From JADLFV01 sp964471555 (GTDB lineage Bacteria; Planctomycetota; Phycisphaerae; Phycisphaerales; Phycisphaeraceae): a DNA stretch of 32,370 bases. Below the pieces are notes generated by a model. The model was not told the DNA's origin and searched no databases. It saw nothing but the letters and a program-made list of their open reading frames with translations. The stretch is from contig CAYYGM010000038.1 of the NCBI GenBank assembly GCA_964471555.1, positions 1 through 32,370 on the forward strand, given 5' to 3'. This document shows positions 7,473 to 14,663 of this stretch, in pieces. How positions within the stretch are numbered: the first letter of the stretch is position 1; each line of letters starts with the position of its first letter. The position numbers were made by a program, and so were the translations under genes.

Positions 7473-8804
7473 ATCCTTGTTCTTTTCCTTGTTCGATTCC
7501 AGCAGTGAGTCAAGCACCGAGCGATCCACCTGCTCCGGTTTGCGCGGCTGCTCCGATTCGCTGCGCGGGCTCTTGGCCCAGTCGGGCAACTCCACCTGAT
7601 CACTGCGCACCACTTCCTCGGGCGGCTGACCGGCCAGTTCGCGCTCGATGGTGGTCCGGGCGTCGGGCTTCTTCTCTGACACACCCATCTCCGCCATCAG
7701 CCGATCGAGCTGCTCCAGGTTGGCGTCCAGGTCGGGCTCGTCGGCAGGCGACGGCTTCTCCTGCTTCGGCTTGCCCTGCGGCTTACCGGAATCCGAGGCC
7801 GGCGCAGGAGCAGAAGAGGAGGTCAACTGGTTGATCAACTCCTTCGAGCTGACATCCTCGGGCATGTGCGCCGCCGACGCGGTAAGGAACTCCGCCAGCT
7901 TGCCGCCGCTGCGAGCGCCGCTGAACGAGCCGCCTTCGGACTGGGCCTGATGCACGATATCCAGGAACAGTTGTTCGAGCTTCTGCCGCGGACTGTCCAC
8001 GCGCTCGATGGCTCGACCGTGCCTGGCCAGCACCTGCTCGATCTCCTGCACCACGGCCGGCTCGAGCGTGGGTGTCTGGATAGTGGTCATGTCCTGACGC
8101 ACCAGCAACTGATCGACCGTGCCTTCCTTGCGCACCTTGCCGCCGAACATGATTGCCACGCGATGGCAGACATCTTCGACGTCCGCCAACAGGTGCGAGC
8201 ACAGCAGCACGGTCTTGCCGCGCTGGGCCAGTTCGCTGATCAGGTCTTTGATCTGGCGGGTGCCGATGGGGTCGAGGCCGGAGGTCGGCTCATCGAGGAT
8301 CAGTAACTGCGGGTCGTTGATCAGTGCCTGAGCCAGACCGATGCGGCGGGCCATGCCCTTGGAGTATTCCCCGACCGGCCGGCGTGCCACGTGTTCGAGG
8401 CCGACCCAGTGCAGCAGTTGTTCGATGCGGCGGCGGCGCTGGGCGCGGTTCTGATGGAACAGTCGGCCGTAGTACTCCAGCGTTTCCTGGGCGTTGAGGA
8501 ACTGATAGAGGTAGGACTCTTCCGGCAGATAGCCGATGTCCTGCTTGATGCTCACCTCGCGGGGATGGCGACCGAACACGGCAATGCGGCCGGAGGTCGG
8601 GTGCAGCAGGCCGAGGATCATCTTGATGGTGGTGGACTTGCCCGAGCCGTTGGGCCCAAGCAGGCCGAAGACTTCGCCGCGGTTGACTTCCAGGTCGATG
8701 TGATCGACCGCCACCACGCGATTGCGCAGCCAGAAGTCCTTGAAGATCTTGGTCAGATCCGCGCACTTGATGATGGTGTCGGTGGTGGGGTTGTTCTGCG
8801 GCAT
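7461..8804 (-). CDS. ABC transporter ATP-binding protein with C-terminal tail
   Basis: The first 300 residues are a complete ABC ATPase: Walker A GPNGSGKST at 50-58, Q-loop-region YLPEE near 92-96, signature YSKGM at 147-151 (a variant of LSGGQ common in ABC-2 systems), Walker B LLILDEPTSGLDP at 167-179 and the switch His in CSHLL at 204. Residues 310-447 are an unusual hydrophilic extension rich in Glu, Pro, Ser and Lys, probably disordered, with a helical acidic part (LEQLDRLMAEMG). It should drive the ABC-2 permease encoded after it and perhaps also the divergent permease at 13452, which has no ATPase of its own. It starts 34 bases after the HflK-like gene. Confidence 0.93.
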   Translation of the reverse strand: MPQNNPTTDTIIKCADLTKIFKDFWLRNRVVAVDHIDLEVNRGEVFGLLGPNGSGKSTTIKMILGLLHPTSGRIAVFGRHPREVSIKQDIGYLPEESYLYQFLNAQETLEYYGRLFHQNRAQRRRRIEQLLHWVGLEHVARRPVGEYSKGMARRIGLAQALINDPQLLILDEPTSGLDPIGTRQIKDLISELAQRGKTVLLCSHLLADVEDVCHRVAIMFGGKVRKEGTVDQLLVRQDMTTIQTPTLEPAVVQEIEQVLARHGRAIERVDSPRQKLEQLFLDIVHQAQSEGGSFSGARSGGKLAEFLTASAAHMPEDVSSKELINQLTSSSAPAPASDSGKPQGKPKQEKPSPADEPDLDANLEQLDRLMAEMGVSEKKPDARTTIERELAGQPPEEVVRSDQVELPDWAKSPRSESEQPRKPEQVDRSVLDSLLESNKEKNKDKPE

Positions 8805-8838
8805 GACAAATCCACTGGCTCTGGTGAGCGATCAAGCG

Positions 8839-10224
8839 TCACGGCTTGCTCTTGGAGGTTGACTCGGAGGGATTCTTGGCTCGTTCCAATGCCTGCTTTT
8901 CTCTTTCGCGGCGGACGTTGGGATCACGGTTGGTGACCAGGTAGACCTTGCCGTCAGCGTAGAAGGTCTCCACGTCACCGGTGAAGATCTGCTCCTTGGC
9001 CTGCTGCCACAAGCGTGCCCGCACCAGGGCGGGATTCTGATGATAGAGGTCGAGCAGGCTGGTGAAGCTGCGGGCCTCGGAGCGGACCTGTTCGACGACC
9101 TGCGTTTTGTAAGCGCGGGCTTCGTTGATGATGCGGGCCGCGTCGCCGCCGATCGACTTGCCCTGGATCTGGAAGCTGTCGAAGGCGCGGTCGAGCACCT
9201 GCTCGACGTCGTTCTCAGCCTTGGTTTCGCCCGCGGCGTGATGATATTCGTAAGTCTGAATCAGCTTGAACAACTCCAGGTTGGCTTCGCCGGCCGCGGC
9301 GTTGAGCGTGGTGGTGCGCTCCTTCTCCGCATCGTTGACCTTCTGGGCCCGTTCGCTCTCAGCGTTGATCACTGCATAGTAGGCCGGTCGCACGCTCATG
9401 GGCATGGTCGGATCGTCAATGGTGATGCCGCCGTCGAGCGGAATGGTGATGCCCGCCTTCTGCGCGTCGAGCACATCCTGAGCATGTTCCCTGGCCAGCT
9501 TGTCGACCTCCAGCTTCTTGAGCACGTCATCGGCGTTGGTCTGCGCCACGGCGAAAATCACGCCCTCTTCCACCGCCGCCCGCACCAGTTGCTCAGCATT
9601 GGCCAATGGGTTGTAGGGCCTCGATGCGAACATCGGATCCTGGGTTTCTGCTTCGCCCACGTTGGTGATGAAGTCCACCGGATCGGTGATGAGGTAGGTG
9701 ACCTTGAAGCGGGCGTGGATGATGTTGGCGTCGCCGGTGATCAGGAAGCCGTCCTTTTCCGGGTCCAGTTCGCGGCGAGAGTAGGCTTCGGTCAGTTCTT
9801 CCACCGTTTTGCCGGCATCGGCAGGATTGACGCTGAACCAGAACGAGCGATCAATGGAGAAAGCCTGCAGGTTGGTGGGCAGATATATTTTCTGCTCGAT
9901 GGGGTAGGGCCAGCCGAAGTGCCAGCCGGTGGTATAGACCTGCCCGCCGCCTTCACCGATGATCTTGCCGAACTGCAATCGCACCGCCACCTGATTCGCT
10001 TCCACGCGGAAGATGCCGGTGAAACAGTAGGCGATCAGCAGGCACGCCATGATGCCTTTGAGGATCATGAAGCTGACGCGCAACGCGTCTGACAGCGACT
10101 GCTGTGCCGGATCCAGCGCGTCGATGGACACATGATCATCGTGGTCATGGTCATGGTGATGGTCGTGACCATGGCCGTGATCGTGGCTGTGAATGAACGG
10201 ATTTTTGGGTTGGTTCTGGCTCAT
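8839..10224 (-). CDS. HflK-like SPFH-domain protein with His-rich N-terminus
   Basis: The 461-aa protein has a His/Asp cluster at residues 12-31 (HSHDHGHGHDHHHDHDHDDH), one membrane helix at about 48-70, and an SPFH (band 7) domain beginning at VEANQVAVRLQFGK. The rest is alpha-helical with Ala/Glu-rich coiled-coil character (DAEKERTTTLNAAAGEANLE), as in HflK. HflK/HflC pairs form membrane complexes that in E. coli surround and regulate the FtsH protease. Its start overlaps the stop of the preceding HflC-like gene in an ATGA, so the two are probably translationally coupled and made in equal amounts. The His-rich head could bind Zn, Ni or Co; it is not usual in HflK. Confidence 0.88.
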   Translation of the reverse strand: MSQNQPKNPFIHSHDHGHGHDHHHDHDHDDHVSIDALDPAQQSLSDALRVSFMILKGIMACLLIAYCFTGIFRVEANQVAVRLQFGKIIGEGGGQVYTTGWHFGWPYPIEQKIYLPTNLQAFSIDRSFWFSVNPADAGKTVEELTEAYSRRELDPEKDGFLITGDANIIHARFKVTYLITDPVDFITNVGEAETQDPMFASRPYNPLANAEQLVRAAVEEGVIFAVAQTNADDVLKKLEVDKLAREHAQDVLDAQKAGITIPLDGGITIDDPTMPMSVRPAYYAVINAESERAQKVNDAEKERTTTLNAAAGEANLELFKLIQTYEYHHAAGETKAENDVEQVLDRAFDSFQIQGKSIGGDAARIINEARAYKTQVVEQVRSEARSFTSLLDLYHQNPALVRARLWQQAKEQIFTGDVETFYADGKVYLVTNRDPNVRREREKQALERAKNPSESTSKSKP

Positions 10225-11129
10225 GGTTTCACTTGTGCCGCTTCGGGCTGCTCCGTCAGGGGTTTGAGGAACCAGAGCTGATTGGCGTCGAGGATGAAGG
10301 TCGTGTTGTGGCTGAGGATGTCCTTGAGCGTTTCGATCTGGTGCAGATAGATGGCGAACGGCTCATCCTGGCGGAACTGGGAGAAGTACTGCTCGGCTTC
10401 GCGATCACCCTCGTCACGAATGGCCTGGGCCCGGCGCTCGGCGAAGGCGATGATGATGTCGCGCGTGCTCTTGGCTCGCTCACGGATGCGGCCGGCCTCG
10501 GCTTCACCTTCACTGCGGGCCTGCTCGGCCAATCGTTCGCGGTGCTTGCGCATGGCGTCGAACACCGTGCTGGTGATCGATGAAGACAATAGCACCGACC
10601 GCACGCCCACATGCTCGATGTGGATGCCCAGGCCCTGGCCGGCCACCTCCTGCCGCAGGGCTTGGGTGCAGGCTTCCTCGAAGTCAGCCAGCTTCAACTG
10701 ACCGGCGTCGGTGTTGACGAACTGGCGAAACTCGTACTGCGGCACCAGATTCGTCAGCTTGCGCAGACGCTGTCGCAACACGACGTTTTCAGCCGTGCGG
10801 ATGTCGCGGTTGGTCTTGTAAAAGTCCAGGGCGTTGTCGATCCGCCAGGTCACGTACAGCTTGACGATGATCGCCTTGCCGTCGGCGGTCAGGGCCTCGG
10901 CCGCCTCGCTGTCCAGCAGTTGCAGCTTGCGGGGATAGGTGTAAACAGTCTGAATGGGCCAGGGCCAGCGGAACCGGAAGCCGGGCTCGCTGATCAGGTC
11001 TTTTTCGCCGGCCTTCTCGAAGGTGGCCCGCACGGCGACCTGGTCGTAGCGCACCTGGAAGCTGATGGCCTTGATCGCCAACACGCCCACCACCACCAGG
11101 CCAATGAGGAATGCCAATTGGTTTTTCAT
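10221..11129 (-). CDS. HflC-like SPFH-domain protein
   Basis: The product is 302 aa, close to usual HflC size. A single N-terminal membrane helix (residues 5-22) is followed by the SPFH domain (QVRYDQVAVRATFEKAG) and a helical region with EGEAEAGRIRERAKSTRD and RRAQAIRDEGDREAEQYFSQF, the classic HflC coiled-coil segment. I chose ATG 11129 because AGGAAA lies upstream at good spacing and the membrane helix starts immediately; the frame is open further but reads as non-family sequence overlapping the previous gene. It overlaps the HflK-like gene by four bases. It probably forms a hetero-oligomeric membrane complex with the two other SPFH proteins of this operon. Confidence 0.92.
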   Translation of the reverse strand: MKNQLAFLIGLVVVGVLAIKAISFQVRYDQVAVRATFEKAGEKDLISEPGFRFRWPWPIQTVYTYPRKLQLLDSEAAEALTADGKAIIVKLYVTWRIDNALDFYKTNRDIRTAENVVLRQRLRKLTNLVPQYEFRQFVNTDAGQLKLADFEEACTQALRQEVAGQGLGIHIEHVGVRSVLLSSSITSTVFDAMRKHRERLAEQARSEGEAEAGRIRERAKSTRDIIIAFAERRAQAIRDEGDREAEQYFSQFRQDEPFAIYLHQIETLKDILSHNTTFILDANQLWFLKPLTEQPEAAQVKP

Positions 11130-11187
11130 CGTTGCGTTTCCTGAAAATCGAAACCGCGCGGACGTGCCCGCGCTTATATCTGTTGCT

Positions 11188-13311
11188 TTACTTTCCGCTG
11201 TCGAATACGCCGAGGTTGACCGTCTGGTCCTCCAGTTGCAGCCGCACCGTGGCATCCTGGGCGTCCGGCGTGGTCAGCACGATCTTGCGCCCGTTCATGC
11301 TCTCGCGCAGGGCATTGAGGTATTCACGGGTGCGATAGTAGTTCGGGGCCTGCTGGTAAAGCGGCATCTTGGCCAGCGTGCGCATGGCGCGGGCCCGCTC
11401 ACCCAGGGCATGCTGCCAGCGATAGGCCCGGGCTTTGTAGATCAACCCCACCGCTTCGCCGCCCGCTTCGTCCATCAGCTTCTCGATATCCGCCTGCTTC
11501 TGGGTCAGCGCGTCGGTCAACTTGCTGGCCTCGGCTGCGTCGTAGTTGTCCGCCGCCCGCAGCTTGTTCAGTTGCGTCAGCAGACTGTCCGCTTCACGGA
11601 TCGCATCGGCGACCTTCATCGCCATCTGCTGCGAGCCGGCCACCTGCGTCAGCGTGGTCACCGCGTCTTTCTCAGCATCCTCGATCGACGCCTGCTTCTG
11701 AATGTCTGCGTCGATCTGCTCGAGAAATGCCTTGGCCACGTCGCCTTCCTGCGGCGGATGCAGCGAGGTGATCGCCGCGGTCAGCACTTCCAGGCCCAGC
11801 TTGTCAGCCATCTTCTGCAACGGCTCACGCATCATGCGATCGGCATCGACACGTGCCATGGACAGCAGGTTGTCGGTGTTGTGCGTGGCGAAAAATTCGG
11901 TCACCACCCGCTCCGCCTCACGCCGCAGCAGTTCCTCCGGCTTCTGGGCCGTGTCGTCGCCGCGCACGTATTGCTCGAGATCCTTGATGCGATACTGGAA
12001 CGTCACGCGAGCCCCGATCTGACCGGCCGCGATCGCACCTCCGCCTGCAGCAGCGGCGCCACGATCCACGGCAGCCTTCTCGCCATCCGCGGACTGATTC
12101 TGCTCCACCGGCTCGGCTGTGACGAAGAACGTCTTTTCCTCGCCTGCGTGCTGATTGGTCCACAGGATAGCCACACCGGGCTTGAGTTCCTGCAACTCGC
12201 CGGTGGCCACGTCGATCGACTTCACCTTGTACACGTCGTATTTCTCCGCGCGATCGATCGGCCAAGGCAGCTTGAAGTGCGCTCCCGGCGGCACCACGCG
12301 CTCGAATGTGCCGAAGCGCGTGATCACCGCGTTCTGGTGCGGGCCCACGATCACCAGGCTCGACAGCCCCAACAGCACCAGCAGGCCCAGCACGATCAGC
12401 GGCGTGATGGCCTTGCTCAGCAGGCGATAGAACCACGACGCGCTGATCTCGAAGCCGAACTGGTAGTTGATCGTTTCGCCGATGATCTTGCCGATGGATT
12501 CAGGCCGCGTCAGCCAGCCCAGCAGGCGCGATTCAAAGGCCGGCTTGGGCGCTTCGCCCGGCTTGCGCGGCCGATACATCCCGAAGATGAACGACAGCAC
12601 GATCTCGATACCCAGCAGCACCATCAGGGCGGGAATCACCAGCGCCGCCCACACGAACCCGTCGCTGCTCGAGCCGAGGTAGGCATACGCGGCCGCAGCT
12701 ACCAGCAGCAGCGCCACCACGGCACTGCCCATCAGGTAACCGGCGCCGCCGCGCAGCGGCTGCCAGGCTTTCACCTTCGTCATACCCGCCACGTAGCGCG
12801 CCACCAGGAACGCCACGAACGCCACCGCCACGCCCACCACCGTCAGCACCGCCATGTTGCGGTTGACGCCCACGGCATTGACCTGCAGCGACTGATCCTG
12901 CAGCGCGTTGTAAGCCCGCCACAGGTAAATCCCGCCCACGGTCAGCAGGTAGGCTGCGACACCGAGGCTCACGATGTTCAGCCACCACTTAATGAGGTTG
13001 GCCAGGCGTTTGCGGGCATAGCGCAGTTGTTCGCCGGCCTCGTTGAAGATCGCGGCCGATCGGGCGTCGGTCTCAGCCAATTGCTCGGCTTCCAGGGCCT
13101 CGACCCGCTCCTGCTTCTGCTGATGAAACAGGATGGCCAGGATGATCCAGATGGGCACGCCGCCGAGGAACTGCAGGGCCGCGGCATGCAGGGCCGGCGA
13201 CTGGGAGTACAACCCCAGCAGGGCCATCACCACCGTCAGCACCACCTGCGTCAGCAGCCCCGCCAGGGCCGCGGTCACCGCTCGTTGATACGTTGTCTGG
13301 TCTTCACTCAT
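11188..13311 (-). CDS. Large multi-membrane-span SPFH (HflK-like) protein
   Basis: The 707-aa protein opens the operon. Hydrophobic segments lie at about 12-34, 47-63, 108-130, 153-171, 192-211, 220-243 and 303-321. The last leads into an SPFH domain (IVGPHQNAVITRFGTFERVV at 321-340) with the PPGAHFKLPWPID motif of HflK, then a long helical region to about 640. HflK normally has one membrane helix and about 420 residues, so the six extra spans in a 300-residue N-terminal region are unusual. GAGG lies seven bases before the ATG. It is followed after 58 bases by the HflC-like gene. Three SPFH proteins in one operon suggest a specialised membrane scaffold; which protease or transporter it serves is unknown. 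Confidence 0.87.
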   Translation of the reverse strand: MSEDQTTYQRAVTAALAGLLTQVVLTVVMALLGLYSQSPALHAAALQFLGGVPIWIILAILFHQQKQERVEALEAEQLAETDARSAAIFNEAGEQLRYARKRLANLIKWWLNIVSLGVAAYLLTVGGIYLWRAYNALQDQSLQVNAVGVNRNMAVLTVVGVAVAFVAFLVARYVAGMTKVKAWQPLRGGAGYLMGSAVVALLLVAAAAYAYLGSSSDGFVWAALVIPALMVLLGIEIVLSFIFGMYRPRKPGEAPKPAFESRLLGWLTRPESIGKIIGETINYQFGFEISASWFYRLLSKAITPLIVLGLLVLLGLSSLVIVGPHQNAVITRFGTFERVVPPGAHFKLPWPIDRAEKYDVYKVKSIDVATGELQELKPGVAILWTNQHAGEEKTFFVTAEPVEQNQSADGEKAAVDRGAAAAGGGAIAAGQIGARVTFQYRIKDLEQYVRGDDTAQKPEELLRREAERVVTEFFATHNTDNLLSMARVDADRMMREPLQKMADKLGLEVLTAAITSLHPPQEGDVAKAFLEQIDADIQKQASIEDAEKDAVTTLTQVAGSQQMAMKVADAIREADSLLTQLNKLRAADNYDAAEASKLTDALTQKQADIEKLMDEAGGEAVGLIYKARAYRWQHALGERARAMRTLAKMPLYQQAPNYYRTREYLNALRESMNGRKIVLTTPDAQDATVRLQLEDQTVNLGVFDSGK

Positions 13312-13324
13312 GCCGATGCCTCAG

Positions 13325-13432
13325 AAAAAGTGAAAAGTGGAAAATGAAAAGAGAAAAAGGGAAAAGACCGCGGGCCGCGATCAGGGCCCGTGGCAGGCTT
13401 TTCACTTTTCACTTTCCGCTTTTCACTTTCAC
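13325..13432. repeat. Word-repeat hairpin in the divergent promoter region
   Basis: About five variants of GTGAAAAG fill 13325-13366. After a GC-rich centre, the reverse words CTTTTCAC and TTTTCAC fill 13398-13432. The two arms are roughly complementary. It occupies nearly the whole spacer between the divergent SPFH operon and the ABC-2 permease. Confidence 0.8.
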
Positions 13433-13437
13433 TGGTG

Positions 13438-13452
13438 TATGATAATCCATCA
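13438..13452 (+). promoter_or_regulatory. -10 element abutting the permease start codon
   Basis: TATGAT at 13438-13443 lies eight bases before the ATG of the permease gene. No Shine-Dalgarno sequence precedes this ATG, so the mRNA is probably leaderless. No good -35 hexamer is seen, since the upstream DNA is the repeat arm. Confidence 0.35.
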
Positions 13453-14531
13453 TGCTCAGGCAATTGACCACCATCGCCCGTAACACGTTCGTGGAATCCA
13501 TTCGTCAACCGATCTTCAGCGTGCTGGTCCTGCTGGGGGCGCTGATGCTCGTGCTCAACGTCATGCTCAGCGCCTACTCCATGGAAGTGTCCGGGCCCGG
13601 CGACGACAAGATGCTGCTGGACATGGGCCTGAGCACCATCGCCCTGATCGGCCTGCTGCTGGCAGCCTTCACCGCCACCGGCGTGATCAGCCGCGAAATT
13701 GAAAACAAGACCGTGCTCACCGTTGTCAGCAAGCCGGTCAACCGTCCCGTCTTTGTGCTGGGCAAATTCTTCGGCGTGGGCGCGGCCATCATGCTCAGTT
13801 GCTACATCCTCAGCCTCATCCTGCTGCTGACCGTGCGCCATGAAGTGATGAGCACCGCCCGCGATCCGCTCGATGGCCCGGTGATCAGCTTCGGCTTCGG
13901 CGCCGGCGTGATCTCGCTGGTCCTGGCGACGTGGGGCAACTACTACCTTCGCCGCGTGTTCACATCCACCTTCATCGTGACCCTGGCCATCACCGAAACG
14001 CTCGCCTTCGCCGGCGTGCTGGTGGTGGGCAAGGGCTGGGTGCTGCAAGCGCCATGGCAGGAGTTCACCGTCAACGACGGCCGCATGGGCCAGATCGTCA
14101 TCGGGCTGGTCATGGTGCACGAAGCCGTGCTGTTGCTGGCCGCTGCCGCGGTGGCTGCTTCGACGCGCCTGGGACAAGTGATGACGCTGATGGTCTGCGC
14201 CGGGCTGTTCGCTTTGGGACTGATGACCCAGTCGCTGGCCCAGTACGTCAACTACAAGCTTTCGCTGCCGCACGATCTGAGCGTGGCGGCCAGCTTCAGC
14301 GCCATCTGGCAGACCGACCTGGGCACGCCCGTGCGATTGGTTTACAGCGCCGTGCAGGCGATTTACGCGGTCTTCCCCAACCTGCAGTTCCTCTGGCCGG
14401 CCGACGCCATCTCGCAGGACAACCCGTTCACCATGGGTTACGTGCTGAACGTCACCGCCTACACGGGCCTGCAATTGACCGCCATCCTCGCCATCGCCGT
14501 CGCCCTGTTCCAGAAGCGCGAAGTGGGCTGA
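13452..14531 (+). CDS. ABC-2 family transporter permease without its own ATPase
   Basis: The 359-aa protein has an N-terminal membrane segment at about 22-40, then pairs of segments near 55-75, 110-140, 155-175, 180-202, 220-250 and at the C-terminus (LTAILAIAVALF). The motif SKPVNRPVFVLGKFFG near residue 95 matches SKPVSRGHYLLGKWLG of the permease at 5495-7321, so both belong to the same ABC-2 subfamily. No ATPase gene is next to it on this strand; the divergent operon's ATPase (7461-8804) is the natural partner, making a possible system with two different permeases. Translation likely starts on a leaderless mRNA. It ends at a repeat hairpin shared with the metal ATPase gene. Confidence 0.85.
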   Translation: MLRQLTTIARNTFVESIRQPIFSVLVLLGALMLVLNVMLSAYSMEVSGPGDDKMLLDMGLSTIALIGLLLAAFTATGVISREIENKTVLTVVSKPVNRPVFVLGKFFGVGAAIMLSCYILSLILLLTVRHEVMSTARDPLDGPVISFGFGAGVISLVLATWGNYYLRRVFTSTFIVTLAITETLAFAGVLVVGKGWVLQAPWQEFTVNDGRMGQIVIGLVMVHEAVLLLAAAAVAASTRLGQVMTLMVCAGLFALGLMTQSLAQYVNYKLSLPHDLSVAASFSAIWQTDLGTPVRLVYSAVQAIYAVFPNLQFLWPADAISQDNPFTMGYVLNVTAYTGLQLTAILAIAVALFQKREVG

Positions 14532-14538
14532 AGAAGAA

Positions 14539-14634
14539 GACAAGGGGACAAGGCGACAAGGAGACAAGGAGATCGTGGCTCCAGGCGTCCTGCGCGCAAT
14601 CCCCTTGTCTCCTTGTCTCCTTGTCTCCTTGTCT
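14539..14634. repeat. Word-repeat hairpin between convergent genes
   Basis: Four tandem octamers GACAAGGG, GACAAGGC, GACAAGGA and GACAAGGA (14539-14570) are mirrored by four inverted copies CCCTTGTC and three TCCTTGTC (14602-14633) across a 30-base centre. The array begins a few bases after the permease TGA. Its place between convergent genes suits a bidirectional terminator, though no T-tract follows. Confidence 0.85.
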
Positions 14635-14663
14635 GCCTTTGCTGTCATCGGCTGCTCCTGCCC

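Noticed and set aside
11065..13347. 760-aa plus-strand ORF opposite the large SPFH gene
   Set aside because: Arg/His/Gln-rich shadow translation; the minus strand encodes a clear SPFH protein with membrane spans.
13308..14648. 446-aa minus-strand ORF opposite the ABC-2 permease
   Set aside because: His/Asp/Gln-rich shadow frame that runs through two repeat hairpins; the plus strand shows ABC-2 motifs.
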